64,000 nucleotides of DNA from UBA1479 sp964012715 (GTDB lineage: Bacteria; Pseudomonadota; Alphaproteobacteria; Rhodospirillales; Casp-alpha2), in the NCBI GenBank assembly GCA_964012715.1, contig CAXGUG010000002.1:32642-96641 (forward strand), given 5' to 3'. Positions 16,649-25,193 of this stretch are shown piece after piece (the first letter of the stretch is position 1; every line of letters starts with the position of its first letter). Below the pieces are notes generated by a model. It saw only the letters and a list, made by a program, of their open reading frames with translations. It did no database searches and was not told the DNA's origin. The position numbers and the translations under genes are program-made.

Positions 16649-17530
16649 GTGAAAGAACCTCATTCGTTCTCGCGGGTCGCGCAGCCGATCCGGAATTTCG
16701 CCCACCGCTTCGCCTATATCGGGCTGGTGGTGGTGGCGTTCGCCCTGATGATGCTGGCCAAGGTCGATACGATCCTGGTCGAACGCGCCCGCACCCACAT
16801 GACCGACGCCATCGCACCGATCCTGGATGTCATCTCGCGGCCGCTCGAGGCGGTCAATCGCGGGGTCGACGAAGTCCAGGCGATGAAGAACCTGTACGAT
16901 GAAAACGCCCGCCTGACTGAAGAGCGCGCACGGCTGCTTCATTGGAAGTCCGTGGCGGAAAAGCTCGAGGCCGAAAATCGGCTGCTCAAGGAACAATTGA
17001 ACGTCATCCCCGAACAGGGGGCCAGCTTCGTGACCGCGCGGGTCATCGCTGATACGGGCGGTGCATTTTCGCAAAGCGTGATCGTCAACGCCGGGGCCCG
17101 CGACGGGGTGCAGAAAGGCCAGGCCGCAGTGACCGCCGACGGTCTGGTCGGCCGGGTGATCGATGTCGGCAGCCGGTCTGCCCGGGTGCTGTTGCTGACC
17201 GATATCAACGCGAAGATTCCGGTCTTGGTCGACCCGACCCGGACCCGCGCCATCATGGCCGGCGCCAACCAGGCCAAGCCGCGCCTGACCTGGCTGCCGC
17301 CCGGCGCGGTCGTTTCCGTGGGTGACAACGTCGTGACCTCGGGGCATGCCGGGGTGTTTCCGCCGGGCCTGCGGGTCGGGCAGGTCAGTGCGGTAGGCGA
17401 GGGCGGCTTGATCATCCAGCCTTACGCCGATCTATCGCGCCTGGAATACGTCCGCATTTTGAACTTCGGCATGAGCGGCATTCTGCAACTGCCGCAGCGC
17501 GCCGCCGGAGGCGACGGTACCAGACAATGA
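16649..17530 (+). CDS. mreC: Rod shape-determining protein MreC
   Basis: Membrane-anchored periplasmic scaffold of the elongasome that links MreB/MreD to PBP2. The 293-residue protein has a short cytoplasmic N-terminus, one TM helix (FAYIGLVVVAFALMMLA, about residues 20-40), a coiled coil (about 55-110, including AENRLLKEQLNVIPEQG) and the beta-rich MreC domain (AGARDGVQKGQAAVTADGLV; VLLLTDINAKIPVLV; VSVGDNVVTSGHAGVFP). A GTG at 16649 preceded by AGGAAGGA was chosen over an earlier GTG at 16613. It overlaps mreD by four bases. Confidence 0.95.
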   Translation: MKEPHSFSRVAQPIRNFAHRFAYIGLVVVAFALMMLAKVDTILVERARTHMTDAIAPILDVISRPLEAVNRGVDEVQAMKNLYDENARLTEERARLLHWKSVAEKLEAENRLLKEQLNVIPEQGASFVTARVIADTGGAFSQSVIVNAGARDGVQKGQAAVTADGLVGRVIDVGSRSARVLLLTDINAKIPVLVDPTRTRAIMAGANQAKPRLTWLPPGAVVSVGDNVVTSGHAGVFPPGLRVGQVSAVGEGGLIIQPYADLSRLEYVRILNFGMSGILQLPQRAAGGDGTRQ

Positions 17531-18042
17531 GACCGACATTCTGGCAGCGTCTGGATGCCTTCGCTCGCAACCTGACCCCGGTCGCGCTCACGCTCTTGCT
17601 GGTTATTCTCAACGTCGTTCCCACCCATGTTCCCGGGATCGCGCGGGTCGTGCCGTTGCTGCCGCTGATTGCTGTGTTCCATTGGTCGATCCATCGCCCG
17701 CATCTGATGCCTGCCCTGGCGGTGTTCTTGATCGGCCTGTTTCAGGACGGCCTTAGCGGCGCGCCGTTCGGCCTGCATGCCTTGATCTTCCTGGCGGTGC
17801 AGGGCGTGGTGCTGTTTCAGCATAAGTTTTTCATGGGTAAATCGTTTTTCGTGCACTGGCTGGGGTTCGGTCTGGTCGGTGCGGGGGCGGCGATGTTGAG
17901 CTGGCTTTTGCTGTCGGCGTTCTACGTCACGTTGTTCGCCGCCGATGCGATTGCCTTCCAATACGTTTTGACCGTCGCCACATTCCCGCTGCTGGTGTTC
18001 TTCTTCTCGCGCTGGCAGCAGGCGTTCTTGAAGTTGGATTGA
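17527..18042 (+). CDS. mreD: Rod shape-determining protein MreD
   Basis: Small integral membrane component of the rod complex, 171 residues with about five to six predicted TM helices (for example LTLLLVILNVVPTHVPG, VVPLLPLIAVFHWS, PALAVFLIGLFQDGLSGAPF, MLSWLLLSAFYVTLFA). The motif FLIGLFQDGLSGAPFGLHAL is typical of the family. Its ATG overlaps the mreC stop (ATGA), indicating translational coupling, and mrdA follows after four bases. Primary-sequence conservation is low in this family, so context carries much of the weight. Confidence 0.93.
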   Translation: MRPTFWQRLDAFARNLTPVALTLLLVILNVVPTHVPGIARVVPLLPLIAVFHWSIHRPHLMPALAVFLIGLFQDGLSGAPFGLHALIFLAVQGVVLFQHKFFMGKSFFVHWLGFGLVGAGAAMLSWLLLSAFYVTLFAADAIAFQYVLTVATFPLLVFFFSRWQQAFLKLD

Positions 18043-18046
18043 CGCC

Positions 18047-20008
18047 ATGCATGGGGATCAAGAACGTCAGAAGCTTTTCGCCCGCCGCACGGTGATGCTG
18101 GTCGGCGGCAAGCTGGTGTTGGTCTCCATGTTGGCCGGGCGGATGTACTATCTGCAGGTCGTCAAGGCCGAGCAGTACAAGATGCTGGCCGACGAAAACC
18201 GCATCAGCCTGCGTCTGTTGGCGCCGCCGCGGGGGCGGATCGTCGACCGCTTCGGCATTCCCGTCGCCGACAATAAACAGAATTACCGCGTCATGCTGGT
18301 GTCCGAGGACACGCGCGGCCTGGGTGTCGACGGCGCCCTGGACCTGCTGCACGAGATCGTGCCGATGACCATGGGCGAACGCCGCCGTATCCTCAAGGAA
18401 GTGAAGCGCAACCGGTCGTTCGTCCCGGTCACCCTGCGCGAAAACCTGGAATGGGAAGACGTGGCGCGGATCGAGGTCAATGCCCCGGACCTGCCAGGCG
18501 TGATGATCGACGAAGGGCAAAGCCGCTTCTATCCCTATGCCAACGATCTGGCCCATGTATTGGGTTATGTCTCGGCGGTCAGCGAGCGGGAAAAAACCGG
18601 CGACCGGTTGTTGGAGCTTCCAGGCTTCCGTACCGGCAAGGCTGGGATCGAGAAAGTCCACGATCTGAGCCTGCGCGGCTCCGGCGGCTCGTCCGAGGTC
18701 GAGGTCAATGCTTACGGGCGGGTGATCCGCGAATTGAACCGGCGCGAAGGCCTGCCCGGCGCCGAGGTCCGGATGACCATCGATGTCGGCCTGCAACAGG
18801 AAGTCTCGAAACGCCTGGCTGATGAAGTCAGCGCCTCCGCGATTGTGCTGGACGTGCATTCCGGCGACGTGCTGGCCATGGTCTCGCACCCCAGCTTCGA
18901 CCCCAACGACTTCAACCGGGGCCTGGGCGTCGACGAATGGAATTCCCTGATCAACAGCCCTGCCGCGCCCTTGTCGAACAAGGTCATTGCGGGCCGCTAT
19001 TCGCCGGGGTCGTGCTTCAAGATGCTGGTTGCCTTGACGGCGCTGGAGCGGGGCGTGATCTCGCCCACCGGCAAGGTCTATTGCGAAGGGTTCATGGAGC
19101 TGGGCGATTCCAAGTTCCATTGCTGGAAAAAGCACGGCCATGGTCTGGTCGATGTGACAAGCGCTATCGCCCAATCTTGCGACGTGTATTTCTACGAAGT
19201 CGCCCGCCGGGTCGGGATCGACCGGATCGCCGAAATGGCGCATCGCTTCGGCCTGGGTGAGGGAACGGGCTTGGATCTGCCGGGCGAAAAGCCGGGGCTG
19301 ATTCCGACCAAGGCCTGGAAACGCGAAGCCCGAAATCAGTCTTGGCATCAGGGCGAAACGCTTTTGGCCGGGATCGGGCAGGGCTATGTCCTGGTGACGC
19401 CGCTGCAGTTGGCGGTGATGACGGCGCGATTGGTCAACGGTGGTTTCGCCGTGTCGCCGCAGTTGACCAAATCGGTCAGCACCACGGGTGTCCATGCGGT
19501 GCCCGAGCATCATGAATTTCCGCAGATCGGGGTCAACCCCCGCAACCTGGCGATCGTCCGCGACGCCATGACCGAGGTGGTCAACACGCCCCACGGCACG
19601 GCCCATCGCTCGGCCATTACCGAGGCCGGCTACGCCATGGGCGGTAAGACCGGGACGGTTCAGGTTCGCCGCATCACCAAGGCCGAGCGCGAACAGGGCG
19701 TGTTGAAGAACGAAGACCTGCCCTGGGAAGAACGCGATCACGCGCTGTTCGTTGGTTTCGCGCCGGCGGACAATCCGCGCTATGCCGTGGCGGTCGTGGT
19801 CGAACACGGTGGCGGCGGGTCAAGCGTTGCCGCTCCCATCGCCCACGATATTCTGTTGACGGCCCAGCGCCGTAAATCCGCCCGCGACCTGCCGATCGGT
19901 CCGACTGCAGGAAGCCAGACCGCATCCAACACGCCGGACGCCGCGTCGCCGTCCGGGGAAGAGACCTTGCGCGCGGTGGTGCAAACCAACCGGGAACATC
20001 AGGGATAA
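18047..20008 (+). CDS. mrdA: Penicillin-binding protein 2 (elongation-specific transpeptidase)
   Basis: Class B PBP that cross-links peptidoglycan during cell elongation. The 653-residue protein has an N-terminal TM anchor (about residues 15-37), a pedestal/dimerisation domain starting at LLAPPRGRIVDRFGIPVADN, and a transpeptidase domain with the active-site SxxK in RYSPGSCFKMLVALTALE, the SxN-type motif in AIAQSCDVYFYEVA, and KTG in GGKTGTVQ. It lies four bases after mreD and three before mrdB. Its C-terminal tail beyond about residue 610 is Ser/Ala-rich and presumably flexible. Confidence 0.96.
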   Translation: MHGDQERQKLFARRTVMLVGGKLVLVSMLAGRMYYLQVVKAEQYKMLADENRISLRLLAPPRGRIVDRFGIPVADNKQNYRVMLVSEDTRGLGVDGALDLLHEIVPMTMGERRRILKEVKRNRSFVPVTLRENLEWEDVARIEVNAPDLPGVMIDEGQSRFYPYANDLAHVLGYVSAVSEREKTGDRLLELPGFRTGKAGIEKVHDLSLRGSGGSSEVEVNAYGRVIRELNRREGLPGAEVRMTIDVGLQQEVSKRLADEVSASAIVLDVHSGDVLAMVSHPSFDPNDFNRGLGVDEWNSLINSPAAPLSNKVIAGRYSPGSCFKMLVALTALERGVISPTGKVYCEGFMELGDSKFHCWKKHGHGLVDVTSAIAQSCDVYFYEVARRVGIDRIAEMAHRFGLGEGTGLDLPGEKPGLIPTKAWKREARNQSWHQGETLLAGIGQGYVLVTPLQLAVMTARLVNGGFAVSPQLTKSVSTTGVHAVPEHHEFPQIGVNPRNLAIVRDAMTEVVNTPHGTAHRSAITEAGYAMGGKTGTVQVRRITKAEREQGVLKNEDLPWEERDHALFVGFAPADNPRYAVAVVVEHGGGGSSVAAPIAHDILLTAQRRKSARDLPIGPTAGSQTASNTPDAASPSGEETLRAVVQTNREHQG

Positions 20009-20011
20009 GCC

Positions 20012-21166
20012 ATGGCCGTTCGTGAAGACGCCCTTAACCCGCCCAGTTTCACGCTTCGCCAGAAGCTGTGGCAGATGCATTGGCTGTTCATCCTGCTGCT
20101 GGGGGCCACGGCCTCGGTCGGCTTCGCCATGTTGTATTCTGCGGCGGGCGGGAATATCGATCCCTGGGCCTCGCGTCAGATGGTGCGTTTCGCCGTCGGC
20201 ATGGCGGTGCTGATCACCGTCGCGTTGATCGATATCCGGCTCTGGCTGAAATACGCCTATGTGTTTTATCTGGCGACGGTGGCGCTTTTGTTCGCGGTCG
20301 AGGTCATGGGCGAGGTCGGCAAGGGCGCGCAGCGCTGGCTCGACCTGGGGTATTTCGGCCTGCAACCTTCGGAATTGATGAAGATCGCCCTGGTCCTGGC
20401 TCTGGCGCGCTATTTCCATGGGCGGTCGATCGAAGACGTCCGCCGCATGTCGCAGCTGGTCGTCCCGTTGTTCCTGATCGCCGTACCGGCGGCCCTGGTC
20501 CTGCGCCAGCCGGATTTGGGCACGGCGCTGATGCTGATCATCGCCGGGGCGGTGATTTTCTTCGCCGCCGGGGTGCGAATCTGGAAATTCCTGATCGTCG
20601 GCGGCTGCGGCATCGCCGCCGCGCCCATTGCCTGGCAGTTCCTGCGCGATTATCAGAAACAGCGGGTTCTGACCTTCCTAAATCCGGAAAACGACCCGCT
20701 CGGCTCGGGCTATCACATCATCCAATCCAAGATCGCCTTCGGCTCCGGCGGCATCTTCGGCAAGGGCTTCCTGCAAGGCACGCAGAGCCACCTGAACTTC
20801 CTGCCGGAAATGCAGACCGACTTCATCTTCACCATGTTGGCCGAGGAATTCGGCCTTGTCGGCGGCTTGGCGCTGCTGGGCCTCTATATGGTGATCCTGG
20901 TCTATTGCCTGGCGATCAGCGTGCGCTGCCGGACCCAGTTCGGCCGCCTGGTCGGAATCGGCATCACCGCCACCTTCTTCCTTTATGTCTTCATCAACAT
21001 GGCGATGGTCATGGGGCTGGTTCCCGTGGTCGGTGTGCCCCTGCCGCTGATTTCCTATGGCGGTACGGCGATGCTGACCTTGCTGTTCGGTTTCGGCTTG
21101 TTGATGGGGGTATGGATTCACCGCGACGTCATGGTCGGCCGCCGGGGAATCGGCGACGATATGTAA
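20012..21166 (+). CDS. mrdB: Peptidoglycan glycosyltransferase RodA (SEDS family)
   Basis: SEDS-family lipid II polymerase that works as a pair with PBP2. The 384-residue protein shows about ten TM helices and family motifs such as GAQRWLDLGYFGLQPSELMK, LRQPDLGTALMLIIAG, LPEMQTDFIFTMLAEEFGLV and the terminal GVPLPLISYGGTAMLTLL. The start at 20012 is three bases past mrdA. It closes the mreC-mreD-mrdA-mrdB operon; there is no obvious terminator in the 150 bases before the tRNA gene. Confidence 0.96.
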   Translation: MAVREDALNPPSFTLRQKLWQMHWLFILLLGATASVGFAMLYSAAGGNIDPWASRQMVRFAVGMAVLITVALIDIRLWLKYAYVFYLATVALLFAVEVMGEVGKGAQRWLDLGYFGLQPSELMKIALVLALARYFHGRSIEDVRRMSQLVVPLFLIAVPAALVLRQPDLGTALMLIIAGAVIFFAAGVRIWKFLIVGGCGIAAAPIAWQFLRDYQKQRVLTFLNPENDPLGSGYHIIQSKIAFGSGGIFGKGFLQGTQSHLNFLPEMQTDFIFTMLAEEFGLVGGLALLGLYMVILVYCLAISVRCRTQFGRLVGIGITATFFLYVFINMAMVMGLVPVVGVPLPLISYGGTAMLTLLFGFGLLMGVWIHRDVMVGRRGIGDDM

Positions 21167-21320
21167 CCCGGAGCCCTAGGAATTTCTCATCGCTCCGGAA
21201 AATTACAGTCCTGCGTCACCTTCACCTCGACAAAGCCGCCTAGGCTTGCTAAAACCCCGCCTTCCTTCGGCCCTTCGGGTCGAATTCCAGTGACCGGCCG
21301 CTGTTTTCGCGGTGTCCTGG

Positions 21321-21398
<78 letters not shown>

Positions 21399-21403
21399 AT
21401 TTC

Positions 21404-21440
21404 AAGGACTTAGCTGGTTTCGGCTAAGTCCTTTTATTTT
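21404..21440 (+). terminator. Intrinsic terminator just inside attL
   Basis: An 11-bp stem AAGGACTTAGC/GCTAAGTCCTT (21404-21414 with 21423-21433) is followed by a T-rich tail. Carried by the island, it would end the tRNA transcript after integration. Confidence 0.8.
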
Positions 21441-21442
21441 GA

Positions 21443-21464
21443 GGTAAGCAATAGGTAAGCATTA
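21443..21464 (+). repeat. Left pair of 11-bp arm-type integrase repeats
   Basis: GGTAAGCAATA followed directly by GGTAAGCATTA (21443 and 21454). The same pair, same orientation and 11-base period, occurs next to attR at 31141 and 31152. This is the layout of arm-type sites bound by the N-terminal domain of tyrosine integrases. Confidence 0.65.
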
Positions 21465-22214
21465 GTGCCTAGGAAATTTACCCCGAAAGTTGGCTGGCGC
21501 GGCAGGTCGTTCTTCCGAAAGGAGGACACCGGTGCATATTCGGATGCCTTAGTTGCAGATATTGCGAACAAGCATGGCCTTCGGGACAGGCAGAAAATTT
21601 CCCGGCTAAAAGATCGGTTGGAGACGGCAGGTACGCTGTACCGGGCCCTTAAGCACGAGGGGGAAGGTCCAACCCCTAACGAGGTTCGTGCATATTTTGA
21701 GGCGATCAACTCCCACGTGGAGGGGTTGCGAAATCTACTCGACAATGTCGATGATCGTTCGTGGCGTTATTTATGGCCGGTGATGGAACGACTGAAGTTC
21801 CAGTCACTTTTCGGCGATGAAAAGCGGTTAGAGGAAATCGGTGCTCTCCGAAGGGCAAGTGAGAATGATCCGTCCGATCTGGTCGCTGAAGTGATCGGTC
21901 GAGAGGACGTTGTTGTCGCGTTACGCTATTTGCAGCTCATTTCAGATGAGGCAATGAAAGATGTCCCATCTGAGCCTAAAGGGAGAAAACGGAACGGCGC
22001 TCTTTTCTCATGGGTATATGAAATTGCGCGATTTTGGGTGGATGACCTGAAACGAGATTTTACCGTCTCGTACTATGGAAAGACGCCTGCCAGCGAAGCG
22101 GGTCGTTTCATCGAAGATTGCCTGACTCCCTTAGATCAGTCCGCCGTGCCGGAGCTTGTCTTCCAGCTTCGTGCGGTCCAAGCCGAATTCAAAACACGCC
22201 GTTCGCGAAAATAG
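21465..22214 (+). CDS. Hypothetical island protein
   Basis: I do not recognise this 249-residue protein. It is basic at the N-terminus (PRKFTPKVGWRGRSFFRKED), mostly helical in appearance, and has no signal peptide, membrane helix or clear catalytic motif; it ends in KTRRSRK. The GTG at 21465 lies directly after the left arm-type repeats, whose AGGTAAG may double as a ribosome-binding site. It is the first gene inside attL and points into the island, ahead of the HTH gene. Such positions often hold accessory or host-interaction genes, but nothing in the sequence shows a function. Confidence 0.6.
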   Translation: MPRKFTPKVGWRGRSFFRKEDTGAYSDALVADIANKHGLRDRQKISRLKDRLETAGTLYRALKHEGEGPTPNEVRAYFEAINSHVEGLRNLLDNVDDRSWRYLWPVMERLKFQSLFGDEKRLEEIGALRRASENDPSDLVAEVIGREDVVVALRYLQLISDEAMKDVPSEPKGRKRNGALFSWVYEIARFWVDDLKRDFTVSYYGKTPASEAGRFIEDCLTPLDQSAVPELVFQLRAVQAEFKTRRSRK

Positions 22215-22311
22215 GCCCCCGAAAAGTACGCATTTTCGCGAGCCGGTATTGATGCGGCCTAGAAAAAAGAGACTATTAATTGCGTCCGTCTCCAACAACA
22301 GGAGTAGGACG

Positions 22312-22566
22312 ATGTTTCAGCACCTTTCGGAAAACTTAGCGCGTGACGCTGACTACCTCGATCGCCTGATTGGCGAAAACGAAGCCGCTGCATTCCTCTG
22401 TTATTCTGTTCGCGCGTTGCAAGGCTGGCGCGTTAAGGGCGGTGGGCCGCAATTCATTAAAGTCTCTGCTCGGTCGATCCGCTATCGCCGTCGTGACCTG
22501 ATTGCATGGGCGGAAGAAAAGCTCTGCACGAATACCTCCCAGTTTGATGCGGGAGAAGCCGCATGA
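22312..22566 (+). CDS. Small helix-turn-helix protein (excisionase/AlpA-like)
   Basis: An 84-residue protein with a MerR-type winged HTH as in the HTH_17/AlpA group: IGENEAAAFLCYSVRALQGW, then VKGGGPQFIKVSARSIRYRR and the closing RDLIAWAEEK. The usual form is 'E-A-A-x-L-x-x-S-x-R-T-L-x-x-W-R-x-x-G-x-G-P'. Such proteins act as excisionases or activators of island genes. The ATG at 22312 follows AGGAGTAGGA and was preferred to a longer upstream frame. Its stop overlaps the next start (ATGA), so the two small genes are coupled. Confidence 0.82.
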   Translation: MFQHLSENLARDADYLDRLIGENEAAAFLCYSVRALQGWRVKGGGPQFIKVSARSIRYRRRDLIAWAEEKLCTNTSQFDAGEAA

Positions 22567-22754
22567 GCGATGATCTGTTCGAAATCGAAATCCCGATGTT
22601 TGTGGCAGGGTGCGAATGCGACCATTGCCAACGGGCACGTCACAGCGCGTGGTTGCTGGGAATGTTCCAGGCGGACTTTCTTCCGCCCCCGCCTCGCCAA
22701 AAATATGCGGGCGAGGTCGGTTACGCTGAATGTTGTCCGTGGCTTTCAGAATGA
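22563..22754 (+). CDS. Small cysteine-containing hypothetical protein
   Basis: A 63-residue protein of unknown function, translationally coupled to the HTH gene by a four-base overlap. It has a CECDHC cluster (about residues 17-22) and a second Cys pair near the C-terminus (AECCPWLSE), which could bind a metal as a small zinc-ribbon-like fold. No domain family is recognised. The coupling and small size suggest an accessory to the HTH protein or to the Rep-like protein encoded after the following non-coding region. Confidence 0.55.
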   Translation: MSDDLFEIEIPMFVAGCECDHCQRARHSAWLLGMFQADFLPPPPRQKYAGEVGYAECCPWLSE

Positions 22755-23232
22755 GCGGAGCTTTTGAGCATAGAGTTTTGCCTCGGCGGGGCTGGCCGCG
22801 CCGCCGGGGATTTTGGGGGCGGAATGTAGCGTCTTGTTACATGCGCCTTAAGGGGGCGGTCGCGATGGCGACCGCCCTCGCTCCCCTTAAAGGCATAGTA
22901 TGCGGACCGGGGCCTTTAAGGGATGCTCGGTGTTGCCGGGCGGACGCCCCAGCTCAGGCCGCCCCTAAAACCCAAAGCGGCCTCGGCGCGCAGCGCCGAA
23001 ACCTTGCCCGGCCCGTAGGGGCGGGCCTCCCGGTCGGGGCAATAACCCTCCAGGCTCGAACCTCTTTAAATGGAGACGGCACCCTTAAGGGAGCTGGTGC
23101 CAACGTGTCCCTTAAGCTTAAGGGACGCGACGAAATCGTCTTCGCTCAGCTTCTAGAAGCAGCCGGTGAAACACTCGTATCCCAAGAGGGGGGTCTTTGT
23201 AGCACCCCCCTCTGGAAATACTCAGGGAGGCA
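22755..23232. other. Origin-like non-coding region with CTTAAG palindromes
   Basis: About 480 bases packed with symmetric CTTAAG-centred elements: an extended hairpin at 22846-22893 (perfect inner stem 22854-22863 with 22868-22877, GATG loop, outer CCTTAAGGGG/CCCCTTAAAGG), GGCCTTTAAGGG near 22911, the 10-bp palindrome CCCTTAAGGG at 23082-23091 and a perfect 20-bp palindrome at 23107-23126. It lies immediately ahead of the Rep-like gene. A long frame runs across it (22730-23236) but has no family features and is probably not coding. A replication origin or Rep/regulator binding region is the best reading. Confidence 0.55.
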
Positions 23233-23241
23233 GTGAGGCCG

Positions 23242-24429
23242 ATGGAACACCTCTATCATGGGTTCGATGGGTTGGACGTTGCATTCCAGGGGCGGGTGCC
23301 GCCTACCCTTTTGGCTTCTCTTGAAGGAGCGTTAGAGCAAGCCCGCACAAATATGAAATCGGTTCCTTTGTCCTTTAACGGCATTGATTTCATGGTGGCG
23401 GAATCCGGTGCGCGGGGTGGCTATGCTTTCCGCTGTGATACAGGACCCGATGGCGCGACTTGGTTCCTTAAGCGGCCAAAGCCTAGTGATCCGTGGGGCG
23501 TGCGCGTTTCGGCTAAGTCTCTTGCTTTGGCTCTTTATGGGTTGGGTGGGGTAAGGGCTCGTTTGTATGCGACCATGGATGCCCTGGGTATTGTTGTGCC
23601 GGTGGGGGGAGAGAGCATAGGGCGCGTTGACTACGCGGTAGATGTTCTGGCGCCGGAGCTGGTGCTTCAGCCCGACAATTTCGTGATGCATTCCCATGCC
23701 AGCCGGGCTGACCATATTGAGCCGGAGCCGATGCAGCGGCATGGGACGTCCGGTCGTGTTACGTCTGTAACGGTTGGGAAAATGCCGAACCGTCAGGTAA
23801 TCGTGTACGACAAACGGCGAGAGGTTCTCGATCGGCACAAGGTCTATTGGTGGGAGATATGGAATGCCTGCCGCATTCGTAACGGCATGCCGCCTTTGGA
23901 CCCGGAGGAACGTGAAGCATCCCAGGTGTGGAGGGTAGAGCTCCGGGCGGGCAAGGAGTGCCTTAAGAAGGCTTGGGGCGGAAAGAAGTGGGCCGACTTG
24001 GACAATTACTTCGCACCCATGGTCGCGTCGCTCCTTAAAGACATTCGATATGCGGAGCCGTCGGCTGACACGAACCGATCTCGCTGGCGGGATCACTCCT
24101 TATGGAATTTAGTCCGGACAGTTGCCGAAAGAGACCTGTTTGAAATGGCATGCGATGTCCCGCCCGATTTGATTAAGGCCGTCATTCGCAAAGAGCACAT
24201 AGAAATGACCCGTCGGCAGATACTTGGCTTATCAGCCAACTTTGCCGCTGGGTTGGGAATCCATCCGGATGAGGCAAAGTTGATTCCTGACGCCGTGGAG
24301 CAATGTCTTAAAGCCGATATCGAGTCAGATGAAGCAGCCTTTGCAGAGAAAGTTAGTCGCGCTGCAGCACGTTATCGGTTCCTCGAAACTACGAGTGATT
24401 CTCGAAAGCGAAACCAGCCCGATGCTTGA
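23242..24429 (+). CDS. Rep-like replication initiation factor
   Basis: A 395-residue protein resembling rolling-circle replication initiation factors of the Rep_trans type: an R-x-D-Y-A-x-D strand (IGRVDYAVDVLAPELVL), followed by the QVIVYDKRREVLDRHK segment and VWRVELRAGKECLKKAW, the order seen in that family (RhD motif, then tYxK, then R-x-E). I assign the family tentatively and do not claim the catalytic Tyr. GTG at 23233 is an alternative start, but AGGG/GGCAGTGAGG favours ATG at 23242. It follows the CTTAAG-rich origin-like region, so it may drive replication of the excised island. Confidence 0.62.
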   Translation: MEHLYHGFDGLDVAFQGRVPPTLLASLEGALEQARTNMKSVPLSFNGIDFMVAESGARGGYAFRCDTGPDGATWFLKRPKPSDPWGVRVSAKSLALALYGLGGVRARLYATMDALGIVVPVGGESIGRVDYAVDVLAPELVLQPDNFVMHSHASRADHIEPEPMQRHGTSGRVTSVTVGKMPNRQVIVYDKRREVLDRHKVYWWEIWNACRIRNGMPPLDPEEREASQVWRVELRAGKECLKKAWGGKKWADLDNYFAPMVASLLKDIRYAEPSADTNRSRWRDHSLWNLVRTVAERDLFEMACDVPPDLIKAVIRKEHIEMTRRQILGLSANFAAGLGIHPDEAKLIPDAVEQCLKADIESDEAAFAEKVSRAAARYRFLETTSDSRKRNQPDA

Positions 24430-24564
24430 ATTCGGAAAGCTTAAAATCTCAAACCGAGTGCCTCTGGGGATTCGCAGCCTCGATTGGAATGGCCAGTCGG
24501 AGCTTTGCCCATGAACTGTTAAAATCAAAGGCGCGGCACCATTAGCTAAGGGGAGGCAGCAAGG

Positions 24565-25170
24565 ATGCTGCTAAACGAGCAATGCGAGACCCGCTCTAGG
24601 CTCAAGTTCCATCCTGCACCAGAGGAAGCCTTAAAGGCTGTCGCCGATATTGGTGCCCGTTCAGATGATGCTGGATCGCCGGTCACCGTGCTTTCAATTT
24701 CAAAGGCAGATCGACCTGACAGGGTTCGGCTGGAGATTGAAATTTGCCTTCCACTCGTGGAGTTGTTGGCACGTGCGGCGGCGTGTTTCCATCCGTTGAT
24801 CGGGCAAGTCGAAGCCGAACGGGAAGCGGAGCAAAGAAAGGCCGAGAGCCTGCAGCGTATTCGAGAACGTCAGGCGCGTGCCTTGAAGGCTGGGCGATGG
24901 GCGTATCACAGATGCAGGAAGGTTTCTGCAGAGCAGCGGCATGAGGCCCTTCTTAGGATCGCCCGGCAGCTCGACCTTTGTCCGCAAGCCGTTGTGCTCT
25001 TCCGCAAAGCACATAAGAAGTGGTTCGACGAGAAGCTTCGTCAGCGGCGGATAAAATCGGCCACGCGGCTTTATTGGGAAGGGAAGAGCGATGGGGAGAT
25101 TGCAGCCTACCTAAGGGTATCGATAGGGACGGCTAGACGGTATTGGGGAGGCGATAAAAGGTTGAGCTAG
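24565..25170 (+). CDS. Hypothetical protein with C-terminal HTH
   Basis: A 201-residue protein of unknown function. The middle (about residues 88-115) is a charged coiled-coil-like helix (EREAEQRKAESLQRIRERQA). The C-terminus holds a probable DNA-binding helix-turn-helix, YWEGKSDGEIAAYLRVSIGT followed by ARRYW, similar in style to resolvase or LuxR-like HTHs. ATG at 24565 follows AGGGGAGGCAGCAAGG. It is in the same direction as the Rep-like gene and about 135 bases after it. It may regulate or assist replication or island genes; nothing more specific can be seen. Confidence 0.6.
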   Translation: MLLNEQCETRSRLKFHPAPEEALKAVADIGARSDDAGSPVTVLSISKADRPDRVRLEIEICLPLVELLARAAACFHPLIGQVEAEREAEQRKAESLQRIRERQARALKAGRWAYHRCRKVSAEQRHEALLRIARQLDLCPQAVVLFRKAHKKWFDEKLRQRRIKSATRLYWEGKSDGEIAAYLRVSIGTARRYWGGDKRLS

Positions 25171-25193
25171 AATAATTGAAGTCAAGGGATCAA

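Noticed and set aside
17927..19807. 626-residue minus-strand frame
   Set aside because: Antisense to mreD/mrdA; no recognisable domain, low-complexity composition.
22730..23236. 168-codon frame between the Cys-rich gene and the Rep-like gene
   Set aside because: It runs through hairpins and perfect palindromes, lacks a ribosome-binding site and family features, so a non-coding origin-like region is favoured.
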